From NCBI RefSeq assembly GCF_004339015.1, contig NZ_SMFQ01000005.1, forward strand, positions 620,001-684,000: 64,000 nucleotides of DNA, in the 5' to 3' direction. Positions 63,550 to 64,000 of the stretch are shown here, piece by piece (within the stretch, counting starts at the first letter, position 1; each line of letters begins with the position of its first letter). Made by a program: the position numbers and the translations under genes. The notes beneath the pieces are model-generated. The model was not told the DNA's origin. It did no database searches and was given only the letters and a program-made list of their open reading frames with translations. The DNA comes from Cocleimonas flava. GTDB taxonomy: Bacteria > Pseudomonadota > Gammaproteobacteria > Thiotrichales > Thiotrichaceae.

Positions 63550-64000
63550 TTGAAAATCCTCGTCAGTCAGATTAAACAAAGCTTTAACAATATCAGTGTC
63601 AGCGGCCTAGTCGGTCAAATGTTTGTGCTTGGGCTGATTTTTTACGGTTCGTATTTCCTGTTATTAACAACCCAGGAGAATTTGACGGCACGCGGAATTG
63701 ATTCTGGCTTTAAGTTTTTAAATAGCGAAGCTGGCCTGCCAATCAGTGATAGCCTCATCGAATACAGCCCAGCCAAAAGCTACGGCACTGCTTTTTTAGT
63801 CGGTATTTTAAATACTCTATTTGTATCCTTTATTGCGATTATATTTGCAACCATTTTAGGCGTAATCGTAGGTGTCGGTCGTACCTCAAAAAACTGGGTA
63901 ATCTCCAAGGTATCCGCATTTTTTGTTGAAACCTTACGAAATATTCCGCTATTACTTACTCTTTTATTTATTTACACGGTGGCGCTAGGCACTTTGCCAC
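63550..64000 (+). CDS. aapQ: General amino-acid ABC transporter permease, N-terminal part
   Basis: The frame is open from a TTG at 63550 (AGGTAG before it) to the window end, 150 codons. It encodes KILVSQIKQSFNNISVSGL, a first membrane segment (MFVLGLIFYGSYFLLL), a periplasmic part and then SYGTAFLVGILNTLFVSFIAIIFATILGVIVGVGR and VETLRNIPLLLTLLFIY, the start of the EAA-type permease domain. Matches AapQ. TTG is unusual but the reading frame upstream of the first ATG clearly codes. C-terminus outside the window. Confidence 0.85.
   Translation, partial: MKILVSQIKQSFNNISVSGLVGQMFVLGLIFYGSYFLLLTTQENLTARGIDSGFKFLNSEAGLPISDSLIEYSPAKSYGTAFLVGILNTLFVSFIAIIFATILGVIVGVGRTSKNWVISKVSAFFVETLRNIPLLLTLLFIYTVALGTLP

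Overview
The window is AT-rich (roughly 40% GC by eye), densely coded, and carries an aprM-aprB-aprA dissimilatory sulfur-oxidation cluster, a bacterioferritin/imelysin iron locus, an Entner-Doudoroff operon and periplasmic-binding-protein ABC transporters for polyols and fructose. This gene content suggests a marine, sulfur-oxidising, mixotrophic gammaproteobacterium, perhaps of the Thiotrichales type. The assignment is an inference from gene content; there is no rRNA in the window.

Layout. 1-7973 (minus): the N-terminal 2,657 codons of a giant secreted DUF11-repeat surface protein whose 3' end lies outside the window, with near-identical 357-bp tandem repeats at the left edge. 8.5-16.2 kb: iron storage and uptake. 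Two bacterioferritin subunits with complementary active sites sit divergent from a Bfd-HemP-imelysin-diheme oxidoreductase-imelysin-DUF1513-LbtU porin series, with a Fur-like box between. 16.5-22.2 kb: hexose-6-phosphate mutarotase, an ECF sigma factor with a cupin partner, and a 1,066-residue secreted protein resembling a split glycoside hydrolase. 22.6-27.7 kb: aprMBA, an unknown protein, a SlyD-like isomerase and a small unknown protein. 27.8-32.1 kb: putA with a divergent Lrp-type regulator. 32.4-37.8 kb: small lipoprotein, carbohydrate porin, fructokinase, sorbitol dehydrogenase, type II NADH dehydrogenase. 38.2-45.7 kb: sorbitol/mannitol ABC importer, mannitol dehydrogenase, an AraC regulator and a decayed xylulokinase. 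45.7-51.9 kb: lyxose isomerase, ROK regulator, FrcBCA-type fructose importer and a second copy of the AraC regulator. 52.0-58.7 kb: zwf-edd-eda-pgl-pgi on the minus strand. 59.2-64.0 kb: four-module rhodanese plus cysteine-dioxygenase-like enzyme, a parvulin, and the start of a general amino-acid ABC transporter.

The sugar genes form one logic. Mannitol and sorbitol are imported and oxidised to fructose. Fructose (and possibly mannose, via the lyxose/mannose isomerase) also enters directly. Fructokinase gives fructose-6-phosphate, Pgi makes glucose-6-phosphate, and Zwf-Pgl-Edd-Eda take it to pyruvate and glyceraldehyde-3-phosphate. The xylulose branch (xylB) has been lost.

The most unusual signal is a family of about 14 short intergenic elements with a C6-8 tract followed by TACTTATAGGC and a T-run. 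They occur only between genes, almost always just after a stop codon. Some fit intrinsic terminators, one is a perfect 27-bp-arm palindrome serving two convergent genes, and several point the wrong way for a simple terminator. Three binding-protein genes are each followed by strong hairpins before their permease genes.
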